Below are positions 25,095 to 37,388 of a stretch of DNA of 64,000 nt, piece after piece. Under the pieces are notes generated by a model. The model saw only the letters and a program-made list of their open reading frames with translations, was not told where the DNA came from and searched no databases. The stretch spans positions 8,534,961 to 8,598,960 of the forward strand of contig NC_135071.1 of the NCBI RefSeq assembly GCF_051401765.1, in the 5' to 3' direction. Both the position numbers and the translations under genes were made by a program. The DNA comes from Calliopsis andreniformis (Eukaryota; Arthropoda; Insecta; Hymenoptera; Andrenidae). Numbering within the stretch: the stretch's first letter is position 1; each line of letters starts with the position of its first letter.

Positions 25095-27782
25095 TGCTCA
25101 CCTGTACATATTACAAATAAATCTAAAACATATCTTTCAGTCTTTCTATGATTATTTAATTTATATTATTTGTTTATGTGCACTTTAATGAAAGAGGAAA
25201 AATGAAGTGTATGAATGCAAATGTTATAATCCATTTCTTGTTAGCTATTCTTTCTTTTTTAGGAAAACTTTTTAATATTTTAAAAATTTTGTACATTTAA
25301 TAAGTTAATTATATCTAGATCTATTTTTAATTATTAATTAAAATACAAGCATTATTAAAAATGTAAAAAAGAGCTGTATCTATACTATTTAATACTATTA
25401 TATCGCTAGAAAGTAACATAGTTTCTTTTCACATATAAAATGATAGTCATTAAATAAAAAAGCCCAAAAATATTAAACCAATGAATTTAATGTTACAATA
25501 AAACATATATACTATACTATTTGTAACTAGTGAACGAAAGAAAATATCACTGTGCAAGTATCATTTGCAAAACCAATAAAAGTACATAAGTTTGTTAATA
25601 GTATTATTGTTGACGTTGCAACATATTTTCTTACCAGATGAAAGCAATTTCAACTATTAATTATACTTAATTATATTCATAGTCCAAGTGGGTCAAATTC
25701 TGTAATAAAAAAGAAAAATATACATGTATGACAAATTTAGTCTTTCTAATTACATATGAAACTAACGATTCAATATTTCTCTTTCGAATTAAATTACTTT
25801 CAGTAAATAAAATTCAATGATTAATTACAAAGTAATATTATATTATGCAGAAAAAAGATTATTTACATACTAAATATAATTCTACAGATTAAAGTACATT
25901 AATTGTCGTTCCTAAAAAATGCCTTCGCACTTGTGACTTGAGGAGGAAATCCATGTCAAAAATGAAATTATATTTCAATATATCAATCACTAATTATTTA
26001 AGCTGACTACTTTCTATAAATCAGAAGTGTTATATCTAAGAGAATAATGACAATGTATTAAGCAAGGTCCATTGACATAAGAATATGGTTCTGAAACTTA
26101 CTGGTAAGAATTAATGGAGTACAACACCATTAAATTCTCATAAAAGCGTACGCTACATACACATTGCTAAAATTGTTTTGAAATTTGTTTAGACCTAAAC
26201 ATTGCACAGAGAACAGTGCTTTACAAACGAAAATGAGTTAAAGGACTTCTGACAAAGCTATCAGTGCATACTTGATGAAACGCTGAGGAACGGAAATCTA
26301 ATAAAGATGCATATTTCCCTTTCACGATCAACGCTGACCGTATTAATAGTTATTTCAAATATGTACAAATTCAAAATACCCTGTGGATGTATTGCACATA
26401 CCTATTTAACAATATTTCAATGGTTCTCTCAGCTCCATCTCTTATAAATTTCTTTAGTACACAAGTAATATTGAACATTCCATTGTGTATCACAACTCAC
26501 AGATGGAGTTATACGTATCGACAATGAAGCAATACTGTTCATGCAAAAACGCCTTTAAACGTACGCATTTAAATTGTACAAGGTGTCTCCGAACTGGCGA
26601 TATATTTACGAAAATGTGATGGTTCCAGAAAGTACAAAAATAAAATTCTTTAATATCGCGCTTCGTTTTATAGAAAATTTAGATTAACCGAGTGCAAGTG
26701 CACCAAAGTATAAGTTTGGGCACTTTGTAAAGGAAATATTCGTTTTTAGAGAAATATCTTCGTCTGTGATCAAACGAAAAGCGTTTTGTTTTATTTGTTC
26801 GTGTATTTCAAATACTTAGTACTGTATTTCCATGGATTCATAGACCATTAAAATCCAAATTCAATATTCTCAAAAACGAAAGTGATGTTACTTTAATTTT
26901 ATTTTGTTTTTGATTTATTTTTTATGTAATATCTTCACCGTTTCGCTTATCATCGATTTTGGAACACCTTGTATATGTAAATATACAAACATAAATACTT
27001 AACTGTATTTTTTCGATTTTATCAGTTAATTTTATTCATCTAAAAATAATTAAATTCTTAAATCAATTCTTCATAAAAGTTGAAAAATGAACATTAAAGC
27101 AATATTTTTTGTATAAGGTTTTCATAAAGCTATTCAAAATTTGCTTAGTATACATCCTAGGGAATTTTCACTTGCAGAATATTTCATGTACGAAACTGTT
27201 CGAAACTCTTCGAAACTATGTCAGGATAATAAGAATGTGTGCACTCGTTTTTACGAATTGGCAAAGAATGCAAAGGGTTAAAAGCTCTCACAGATCGACG
27301 CGAAACATTCGCAAAGGCAACGAATTCGCAACGAATTGAGAAAACAAACATACAAATTAATATCGATGCGAAGAAAATGAATGTCAGAATTCGGCTATAT
27401 GTATCGCTAATATACAAATAACATGTATGAATCACAGTGTTACTGATATTCATCGATGATTAAATACGAAATACTTCCTATGGAGTGCATCAACAGTACT
27501 TCTGTAAAAGGGGTAGCCACATGTATGCAATTTAAAAACTGTCGACAAATGCGAGCATTTTTCTATTATTACTTTTTAACGTGTGGTTACATTTCTTCAA
27601 ATCCTTGCAACTTTTAAAAATGGAGAATGCGATGTTTAACTGTAATCGAAATTGCCTTTGATAAAAAGTGGTACAAATGTTATATTTCTTCATGTGTAAG
27701 TATTTTACTGATTTCAAAATTTGTACATAACATGGAAGAATGCTCTTCTTACGTTAATAAATTTTTATCGAGCAGGTTCCAT
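25095..27782. other. Divergent intergenic region, Cp190 to epimerase
   Basis: This holds the promoters and 5'UTRs of two genes transcribed away from each other. Cp190 has an acceptor at its start codon, so a noncoding exon must lie here. The epimerase has a possible acceptor at 27773-27774. An inverted-repeat element fills 26577-26973. Small open frames at 27.1-27.7 kb are not convincing. Confidence 0.5.
26577..26973. mobile_element. Short inverted-repeat element (MITE-like)
   Basis: The left end TACAAGGTGTCTCCGAA pairs with the right end, whose reverse complement is TACAAGGTGTTCCAAAA. Both ends are bounded by TA, as expected for a TA-target Tc1/mariner-type insertion. The 397-base interior has no coding capacity. 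Single copy in this window. Confidence 0.6.
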
Positions 27783-29942
27783 ATGATGATGCGGTTGAAT
27801 TTCAAGACCATCTTACTTGTAATAGTAGTTGCAGCATTGAGTTCAATATTGACATCGTGGAATTATTGTGGCAGTCCACCTTTTTTTAAAAGTACTGAAT
27901 GGAAAACAAAATTTCAACACAAAGTATGTATACATTATATTTATTAAATATTAACTATATACAATCATATATCATTCATATATCATTCATATTTTATGCT
28001 ATTAGTAATATTAATACATAGAATAAAACACCTTTATAATGATAGTATTTACATATTATTTTTTAAATTTTATAAAGGATCGACAAAACTTAGAGACTGG
28101 CTATCAAGAAATAGATTGTCACATAAATGGTGATTATTCTATTGGATGTCGTAAAGAAGGAGATGAAGTTTACATACCATTTTCATTCATTCATAAATAC
28201 TTTGAGGTAAGTATTGATGTAAATACTTTATTTGAGTATGTAATAAATTCATGATTTTACAATATTACAGATTTATGGAAAGTTAGCAACCTATGATGGT
28301 TTGGAAAGGTTTGAATGGCTGCATAGTTACTCAAGAATTGTAAATCCAAAGGGAAAATATGATCCTCGTGGTGTATTTATGACTTTTGAGAATTACAATG
28401 TTGAAGTTCGAGATCGTGTGAAATGTGTCAGTGGAAATGATGGAGTACCAATATCTACTCAGTGGGAGAGTCAAGGATACTATTATCCTACTCAAATTGC
28501 TCAATTTGGACTATCCCATTATAGTAAAAATTTAACAGAACCAGAACCTCGTAGAAAAATTATTGAGGATTCTGACAAAATTAAACGGGAATGGATTATA
28601 CCTCAGGGATCCATAATATCTAGAGTATTTGATAAACATGCTAACAGTCATGTAATGAAATTTGCTACACCAGAAACCAGTACGTCTGGAATTACTTTAA
28701 AGTTAGACCATGTATTGGATTTTGTATTAAAATGGGACTTCAACATTAAAGATAATGGTAGCATCATGGTTACACTACAATCTAGAGAAAAGAAAGAAAT
28801 ATATTATCTTCACTATATTCCTAGTAGTATAGTTTTACATACATACAACAACCACATCTACTATGGAATTGGTCAAATCAGCCATCAGTGGAGAAGATTT
28901 ACTAGAGACTTAGTTATTGACTTACAAAAAGGTTTATACTTAAATGACAAAAATAAGAAGAAATTATCTCGTTCTAAGTTAAAGGTAATGTATAAACATT
29001 AAAATTTAAAAAAACATTAATATTTCAAATAACATGAAAAACTAAATCAGTATTTGAATTAAATAGTTATTATAAAAGTTTGAAGTACAAACTTATAACA
29101 CCGCTTTGTTCTTTTCTAATAATATTCTGTTTATTACAGGTAGTAAAGATAACTTTGTATGGATCTGGAATGATTGATAATGTCACTTTATCTACAAGTG
29201 AACACATGGAGCACTTTTATGATGCAGCAAAATGGTTTGTAGCCAATCAGAATATTAGTTCTGGTGGTTGGGCAAATCCTGTTAGAAGAAAAGTAGCTCC
29301 TGGAATGGCTACTCTTGAACCTGGATGGTATTTTATTTCTCTTTCAATAAATTGTACATTTCACAGTAATTAAGTACAAAAATATGTGAATATATTAAAT
29401 GACTTTATAGGTATTCTAGTATGGGCCAAGGACACGCTATTTCCGTATTAGCACGAGCGTATTATCATTCCAATGAAGAAAAGTATCTGCAAGCTGCGGT
29501 TAGAGGTTTGCAACCTTTTAGATTGTCCTCTAGCAAAGGAGGAGTAGCTGCTGTATTTTTAGGTAAATACGTATGGTATGAAGAATATCCTACAACACCC
29601 TCCTCCTTCATACTCAATGGATTTATTTATTCATTAATTGGTTTATATGATTTAAAAAGCATAGCAACAGATAAGGATGCAGAAGAAGCATCCCGCCTAT
29701 TTAATCAGGGTATGACATCGCTAAAAAATATGTTAACTTTGTATGATACGGGCTCTGGTACTACATACGATTTACGCCACTTTACATTGAAAACGGCTCC
29801 AAATTTAGCTAGGTGGGACTATCATTCTACTCATGTTAATCAGCTTCTTCTTCTAAATTCAATTGATAATGATCCAATCTTTACTACTACGGCAGAACGG
29901 TGGATAGGTTATATGAATGGTAAGAGAGCCGCGCACAATTAA
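27783..29942 (+). CDS. Hsepi: D-glucuronyl C5-epimerase (heparan sulfate epimerase)
   Basis: This Golgi enzyme converts D-glucuronate to L-iduronate in heparan sulfate chains, shaping binding of growth factors. Exons: 27783-27923, 28078-28206, 28271-28984, 29140-29327 and 29411-29942, all in phase, giving 567 residues, near the vertebrate length of just over 600. The N-terminus is a type II membrane anchor: a short MMMRLNFK then a hydrophobic segment at about 7-25. The body carries family blocks such as [34 protein letters not shown], the C-terminal [19 protein letters not shown] and [11 protein letters not shown]. The start was taken at the first of three tandem ATG codons after a possible acceptor. 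The neighbour upstream is transcribed divergently. Confidence 0.94.
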
Positions 29943-30069
29943 TTTTTTTTATTTTCAATAACTGACTGACTTGCATTTACCTGTTTGTTTTTATTTTACA
30001 AATGTTTATATCATTCCTTTTTTCTTGTTTTGTATTATACGTTTTGTACATAATTTCAAATAATCAAAA

Positions 30070-30075
30070 AATAAA
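30070..30075 (+). terminator. Candidate epimerase polyadenylation signal
   Basis: AATAAA 127 bases after the epimerase stop codon, followed by T-rich sequence. The short 3'UTR is plausible. Confidence 0.5.
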
Positions 30076-31298
30076 GTGGACCAAAATATATTTACCAGTT
30101 TGATTATTATAAATTATTATTGATATTGTTAAAAAATATTGTTAGAACAAACAAAAAAAGGGTGTTTTACTGTAACACAATAAAGATTGTAATACTGTGT
30201 GATTCAATAACAATAATTGCTATTTATTGTTAAATTAAAAAAAAATGTTTATCTTAATCAAAGGCAATGTGAATTGTAATATTATTTTTTAATAATTTAA
30301 AACCCATACTTCAGGAAGAATCATACCCATATAGGCCTTAATAGAATGTGTAATTAAAATTAAAATAAATAGAATAAGAACAGTAGTGTAATTTCCATAA
30401 TTGTAACATCTATATAAATTTAGTATTTAAGTAATTAAAAGTTTAATTATGTTAAAAACATGTTATTTCTGTATTCAAAATAGTTTTGGCAATAGTTTTT
30501 ATTCATTACCTTTTCTTTATTTAGAGCAGAAAATATACTTTGAATGTTAAAAAAGGATAAATGAATTTCACCTAAGCGATAATATAACATTCTTCTGGAC
30601 AGATATGAACTTACTTTTATATAATTGTAACTTACTACTACGTAATCCTTTTAACATATGTTAATAACGTTAACTTTATGTACAACTGATTATTTAAATT
30701 ATGAATTAATCATACATACATACATTTCATGGAATGCAATAAAAATAAGATATCTTTTATATTGTATGTATTATTTGATCATTGTATATACAATAATATA
30801 GTATATGCTAGTTAATATTGCTGTTTCAATGAACATGATCAAATATGATGTATTCCTAAACCTATAATTTCTCAATGACAAAAATTCACTATACTACTTG
30901 CAGTGTTTATAATTTTAGAGTTGTATATTGGTATCATTAATAACTAGCTCATTCGTATCCATAACATAACGAAATGTGTTTTCGCGGTTTATAGTGTTTG
31001 TTTTTTTTTCTTATAGTACACGGAAGAATGAGATTTGATATATGAGTGATTATGACTGCAAATGTTTAATAAGTTTTAACAAAAAATTTGTTAAAGCATT
31101 AAGTGTATATAAACACTGAATTCACAAAGGAGAACTTTATTACGTATAAGTTACACGGAAGGTGTTATTCTTCAGAATTTTTTATATTTTATTATATCTT
31201 GTGTTGTTGATAAAACGCATAAGCATAAGAAATGGAAATATTTTGTGTTTATTTACGTCTTAGTTCAAAGTAAATCAATTTTAGAATTAGTTGAAAAA
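30076..31298 (+). other. AT-rich spacer between the epimerase and ZCRB1
   Basis: No gene seen. Must contain the ZCRB1 promoter and 5'UTR. Confidence 0.6.
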
Positions 31299-32428
31299 AT
31301 GAGTGGTGGAGTAGTCCCCAGTAAATCAACAGTTTACATTTCAAATTTACCGTTCTCTTTAACGAACAATGATATACATCAACTATTGCAGACTTATGGA
31401 AAAATTGTAAAGTAAGTTATGAGAATTTTAATTAAATGTACGTGATAAAATCTATATTGTTGAGTTTTATCTTTGTATATTCCATATAACCTTAAATCCT
31501 ACCCAGTTTTAATATTATACAATAACTATTGAATATGAGGAGTAGAAACTTGGTTTAATTAATTTTAGTACTTCTTACGTTCTATTTTATTTAACATTTT
31601 AATGATTATATAGTGTTTAACATATTTCTATGATTAAAAGTTTAAATGACAACTGTCATTTTTTAATTTCAACTGCAACTCATTTAGTTTTTGATAAATT
31701 GTTATTTTCCCAATTTTCTGCATTTACAGAGTCACTGTAATGAAGGATAAAATTACACGACGCAGTCGTGGTGTTGCATTTGTATTATTCCTTACTCCAG
31801 AAGAAGCTCTTGCCTGTGCTCAAAATTTGAATAACACAGAGGTAAATTTCTCTGTTCTTTTATGAGATAATATTTTGTATTATTCATTTTGTATATATTA
31901 TATTTTAATAGATAGGTGGTCGTACAATAAAAAGTTCCATAGCAGTAGATAATGGTCGAAGTACTGAATTTATACGCAGAAAAGACTATCCAGATAAATC
32001 TCAGTGTTATGAATGTGGAGAAGAGGGACATTTATCTTATAATTGCAGAAATAATACATTAGGCCCTAGAAATCCACCATTAAAAAAGATTCGAACCAGA
32101 AAGAAACTTAAAGCTAGCAGTAGCAATGGTACATGTGACTTTAATAGGAATAGTGATGATGAATTAGTAGATGATAACTGGGAAGAAGAAGTAGAAACAT
32201 TGAGTGCTGCTATTGCATTGGAGGTAATGTATATTTTATTAGATATAATGAAAAGTATGTTCAAATACTTCATCAATTTTTATGCTATAGCAAAAGCAAA
32301 AGGAACTAGAAAATAGTCAGAGATCAGGAACTAAAGGATATGATGAAGAGAAACGACAAATACAGAAACCAGTGAAGCGATACAAGAAAAATGAATATTT
32401 TAGTGATGAAGAAGATTTCAGTGAATAA
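31299..32428 (+). CDS. ZCRB1: ZCRB1, zinc finger CCHC and RNA-binding motif protein 1 (U11/U12-31K)
   Basis: ZCRB1 is a protein of the U11/U12 di-snRNP, which recognises minor (U12-type) introns in the nucleus. Exons: 31299-31411, 31730-31841, 31912-32223 and 32291-32428, giving 224 residues against 217 in human. It has an RRM at about 10-87, with RNP2-like VYISNLP and RNP1-like [14 protein letters not shown] zinc knuckle at about 107-120 reads [15 protein letters not shown] basic/acidic tail follows. The knuckle is in the same exon as the end of the RRM. The start ATG is followed directly by MSGG and the RRM, as in orthologues. Two AATAAA signals lie at 32690 and 32706. USB1 starts about 570 bases further on, same strand. 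Confidence 0.95.
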
Positions 32429-32689
32429 TAGATTTTCCAGAGAATAATAGATTTTCCAGAAAGGCTCATAAATACAATGAAATAATATGAACAAAATGAT
32501 ACTGTTACTGGAAAATTGTAAAATAATAACGAACATTTTCCGTTAATTCTGTAAAATATTATTGTGTATATAGATTTTAACAAATATAATTTATACGTGC
32601 ATATAAATTGTAATAACTTTTCAATGTACAAAAATTTTAGAGCAAATATATATTTTCGATAAAAAATTAATAAGTTTTTGAAAGTAAGT

Positions 32690-32711
32690 AATAAATACTA
32701 GATAGAATAAA
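32690..32711 (+). terminator. Candidate ZCRB1 polyadenylation signals (two)
   Basis: AATAAA at 32690-32695 and 32706-32711, 262 and 278 bases past the stop and before USB1 begins. Confidence 0.45.
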
Positions 32712-32996
32712 AAATGTCACATACGCTATACATATCTTTGCTAGGAAAAGTTGACTCTTAAGAAACTATTTAAAGGTTATTAAAAGAATTTGCTTACTTA
32801 GTTTTGCAAATACATTGTTTAGATGTATAAATATTTGAAATGTTTTAGATTGTTTAAATGTTGTTAAGCATAGATAAAAAATGAAAAAAATATCAATTGC
32901 ACTTAGTGAGAGCAAATGATTTTAAAACATAACCTCATGATGCGATAAAATGTAATTTACAATAGTCATGTCAAATATGTGAATACTTGTGTAACA

Positions 32997-34300
32997 ATGT
33001 CAGGTTTAGGATTAATAAGTACCTACACTTCTGATACTGAAGATGAAGAAATCGATAGAGATAATCATGACAAACCCAATGAAGTTCCTAACCGGTATCT
33101 GTCATATTAACTTTTAATTATATTTTACAAATTTCTTTAAGTATTTAATACTTATAGTACATTTTTATCAACCTTCAAATACGTTTGAAAAAAATTTTTT
33201 CTATAATGTATATATAATTTTCTATGTGTAATTCTAATGAAATGTGTATACAAAAATAATATCAATTTAAAATTATTAGAACTTATATTTTAGAATTATT
33301 GAGCTGCTTTCTAAACCGTTTTAATATATATATTTAATATATATATTTTAATATATATATTTTTTAATAAATACTGTATGTATAAGTATTTTCAAAAGAT
33401 TTATATTCAGAAGAAAAACGTAAGAATTATATCAAACGTGCCTAATGCCAATACAGATATCCAAAATATTGAATTTTTTGTATAATAGTTTACCTTTACC
33501 TGGAAGTATTGCAACATGGAAAGGTGTTCCACACCATGAAGAAATTAAAGATGATCCGTGCCAACATGAAGGACGGGTAAGAAGCTTTAAGCATGAGCGC
33601 GGTAACTGGGCAACTTTGGTTTACATTGACTGTTAGTATTTTAGAAAAAAATAATATTGTTTCGTTTACTTGCCTAAAACTTGTAATTATGTTAAATTGC
33701 AGACACACCTAGTGAATCTATGCTGTCATGGATGATTTCAATAATGGAAGAGATGCCAGTCAAATGTAACATATTTTCTGAACAGTTTCATATTAGTATA
33801 ACAAGAACTCTAATATTGAAATTTCATTGGATTGAACCATTCGTAAATGAAATTAAAAAATTGTGTGATCAGACAGACCAATTTCCTTTAGAACTTTTAA
33901 ATATAAAAGTATACTGTAATGAAGAAAAATCACGTACATTTCTTGGAATTGAATGTATTGACTCTAACAGAACTCTTACTCACTTTGTGAAGGATCTTAA
34001 TAATATTCTTTCTGAATATGAGTTGCCACCCTTTTATGAGGTAAATTGTTAATTTGTAAGTTTTTTAGTTATGTTAAAATTGTACAATTATTTCTATTTG
34101 TTCTGTTGCAGGACTCTTCTTATCATATCAGTTTCTTATGGTGTCTTGGCAATGAAAGTATAAAATTTAATGATTGTACGTCTTTACTGACCATTAAGTT
34201 AAATCAATTTCTAGCTGAACATGCAGAAGACAGGTATGTACATGTTAACAAAATACATCTTAAGACAGGAAATAAGTTGTATGCATTTAAATTAAGATAA
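32997..34300 (+). CDS. USB1: USB1 (Mpn1), U6 snRNA 3' phosphodiesterase
   Basis: USB1 is a 3'-5' exoribonuclease that trims the oligo(U) tail of U6 and U6atac snRNA and leaves a protective end. Exons: 32997-33094, 33489-33631, 33703-34040 and 34112-34300, giving 255 residues (human 265). It is a 2H phosphoesterase: the two catalytic HxS motifs are His110-Ile-Ser112 in QFHISITRT and His198-Ile-Ser200 in YHISFLWCLG. The family block HERGNWATLVYI precedes them. The second exon was started at 33489 because upstream acceptors meet a stop or break the frame, while this one gives NRLPLPGS, matching the family. An AATAAA lies at 34344. The gene converges on THOC1. Confidence 0.95.
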
Positions 34301-34343
34301 CGCATATTACTTTCCATCATGTATCGAATGTAATATAATATCA

Positions 34344-34349
34344 AATAAA
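34344..34349 (+). terminator. Candidate USB1 polyadenylation signal
   Basis: AATAAA 44 bases after the USB1 stop, in the 403-base gap between the convergent USB1 and THOC1 coding ends. On the opposite strand, ATTAAA at 34636-34631 could serve THOC1. Confidence 0.5.
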
Positions 34350-34703
34350 TCTATTTTCTATTATGTAACAAAAACTCTCTGCGTCAAAGCTTGCAGTATA
34401 GAGATATAGTGTTGTGAAATATCCAGCCGTAGCTAAAAGTTTAAAAATATAACGTATATAAACTAAACTGATGTAATCAAAATATGTAATGAAATTAAAA
34501 TTTCTTTATCTATATACTTATTTTCAGTTTAAAGAACATGATTCACTATAATCTCTATGAGGTGTATTACAAATGAACATATAAATAAGGTTAAATTTTG
34601 CAAAAGACGTTATTAGGAAAGTTGAAAAAGTTTAATATTGAATCACGTGGTACTGTACATCTTTTACAATTCATTTTCATATAAATAATTTTCCAATAGT
34701 TAA

Positions 34704-37388
34704 TTAAGACTTTAAAACAGCCAGTGCTTCTGTGAATTTTAAACCTTCTAAAATATAAGCTAAATTCTCCATAGATGCATCCATATCTTCTTCCGCCCAA
34801 ATTTCTAGCATATTCTTGCATTGTTCGTATGGTGTTGGTTTTCCTTGGAAAAATGCGATCTGAAAAGCATAATTGTAGAATTATTGTTAGCATTTATCTA
34901 TTACCTAATGGTGTTGACATTGTCGCATTATTTACTTCGTCACTCGTATAACCAAGTTTAGTTGCTAATTTCTTCCAATCACTTTTCAAAATTTCTGACA
35001 ATTTTGCAACCATTTCAGGTGTGACTTTTGTTAATTTTCGTGCTTTTGTATCTGTGTTTTCGGATTCAACCTGTTCACTTTCTTGTTTTAATACATCTTC
35101 GTTAAATTCTTGATCGTTCGCTTCTGGTGGCGGTGTTTCTTCAGTTTCTAACTTCATATCGGACTGCGTTTGCTGGAATAATTATTAGATAATTCATTTA
35201 AAAAATTATATAACAAGAGAATGACATAATTTAATAAAGTAAAAATGTTATAATTACTGGACGATCTTTAGCAATTTTTTTAATCATCGTCTCAAGATAT
35301 TCAGGAAGTTTATTAATAGGATAATTTCCATGAACAAAAAAGTGGGGACTACGTCTAGCTAATAATCTTAGTGCTCTCCAACCAAAGTTTCCGTCATTTA
35401 CTTTCCTGCAATACATATCAAAAAATCAATCATTTAAAGTTTCGTAACTCATAGAAGAACAAACAATATAGTTACTTGTACTCGTCTTCGACCATTGCAT
35501 TAGGATCTAATTGCATTATGGCTTCTTCAAAGTACGTTTCTAAAGATGGAAGGAAATCCCTGTCTTTGGATTTACATGCTTCCAGATTATTGGGACATAA
35601 ATTCCATAATTTTGTGAGCTCTGGACTATAAAATAAATCAATTCAATTAACTTTTTAATTAATACTTACGTCAATATATTATAATATGTACAAAATAAAA
35701 TGTTATTTACTTTCCCATGTGATATTTTCCTACTGCTTGAGCATCCCTAATAACATCTCCGATTCTACGCCTTGGCCTTTTTGGTTTCTTTAAATCCTCT
35801 ATATCGGTTGCAGAATCAAGAGCTGGCTTTTTAAATGGTGGACAGCCTTCATTCTTCCATGCATTCCAATGTTCTTCCCGTTTCAGTATATTTTTTACAG
35901 TTTCGGCAAATGTTGGACCATCAGGAGGCGTTTCCATTAGTAACATATAAACTTGTTCCGTAGTGGCTTTTACCCAATCTATTTGGTCAGGCTTCAGCTC
36001 ATGTGTTTCACTTAAAAATTACAAAAGTTATTGAGTCTCTGTGGCATATATAACTCAAAAACTATTTAAGAAAAGCAGACCTTGTCTCATAGCCACTGGC
36101 AAGGAAGCTTTGGAAAACAAACATAGTTTTATAGCTTTCAAAAATTATTTTACTAGAGTTTCATTAAAAATGTGCAATTCTATGAAGAGGAATTGTGAAT
36201 ATAGTTGTAATAAAATACAAATATATAAAAAGTGTATATTCACTGCTGATACTTACGCTTTAAATTTTACAGTGCTATTAAGATACTGGAAAAGAATGAG
36301 AAACTGCAACAATACATATCGTCTAAAATTTGAGTCAGATAACTGTAGTTCCAATAGTTTCTGGTTTGTTAGATATTTTGCAAAATAAGGAGTTTCCTTA
36401 TGTGACCCTTCCATTGAAGAATCAATTTTGATAGAACTTGAGGGATAACTGCGTTGTTCTTCTAATTTAAATGATGAAAATGCTGAGAGAACGCTTGAAG
36501 CATGCTGGAAATATAAATAAATGCTTTATATTTGTAATGAAGTATTTTAAATTTTGTTCAATAAGTTCAACTTACAGTTGAAAATACTTTCCAGTGCATT
36601 TTCTGGTATAACTGATTTGGATTTCTAAAAAAATCTTGTAGCGCCCAAAATTTTCTATATAAATTATAGTCAATTGGAACTTTAGCCTCTGACTTATCGT
36701 CATCTTTGGTTATTTGTTCTAAGTCATCTCCCTCTAATTTCTCAGAACCAAACTCTGTATGATTTTCCAAATTAAACTCACTGACAATATTTAGACCAGA
36801 TCTCTCAGAGAATGGGAAAAATTTGGCTAAGAATAATAGAATTCTTCCACAAAATACAGTCTGTTGTGATCTAGATAATCTTCTAAGTAAGTCATTGCAC
36901 ATCCTTAGTAAATTATTTTTACAAGCACTAAAGAACAAATCCTCTTTCCACACTACGACATTATTTTCGACAAAGGTAAACAGTTGTTCGCATCTATCAA
37001 GTGTCATAGAATCAAATATGTCGCCAAGTAACATCACTGGCATACTTGCTGTTGCTAAGTCTTTTCTACATAATTCAATACAGAATGTAATGTAAGTTTC
37101 AAGTAGCTGTACATTGCTCTGTACATTCTCAGATAAAATAACAAGCAATGTATCCCTTAGAGCTTGATCGATTGCTGCTTTTCTGTCACCATCATTTATA
37201 CATCGTTCAACACATTTCTTTTGAAACGTTTGTACATCTGGCACTTTGAAACACTGTTGCAAATAATCCTGAAAAAGAGTAACTTTGAAGATATAAGCCG
37301 CATAACCTAAAAATAATCGTCGATCGGAGTAATTTATGTATGTCACTCTTACACTATATTCTTTCCGTAGAACCTCGAACGTAGCCAT
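34704..37388 (-). CDS. THOC1: THO complex subunit 1 (HPR1)
   Basis: THOC1 is a core subunit of the THO/TREX complex, coupling transcription to mRNP assembly and nuclear export. Exons (minus): 37388-37353, 37268-36576, 36504-36257, 36010-35711, 35625-35476, 35405-35258, 35172-34936 and 34859-34704, giving 655 residues (human 657). Conserved blocks: LRMCNDLLRRLSRSQQTVFC, DYNLYRKFWALQDFFRNP, LQLSDSNFRRYVLLQFLILF and WRALRLLARRSPHFF. A C-terminal death domain spans about 573-650. The donor for exon 7 was set at 34936 (GAC GAA before GTAAAT) because only this joins the last exon in frame and restores the death-domain pattern DEIAFFQ. The first intron is 84 bases, in frame and stop-free, so a longer isoform is possible. 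Confidence 0.95.

Noticed and set aside
33301..33370. AT-only repeat inside a USB1 intron
   Set aside because: Simple (AT)n sequence with no further structure.
36041..37095. Plus-strand frames near 36.0-36.4 and 36.8-37.1 kb
   Set aside because: Antisense to conserved THOC1 exons.
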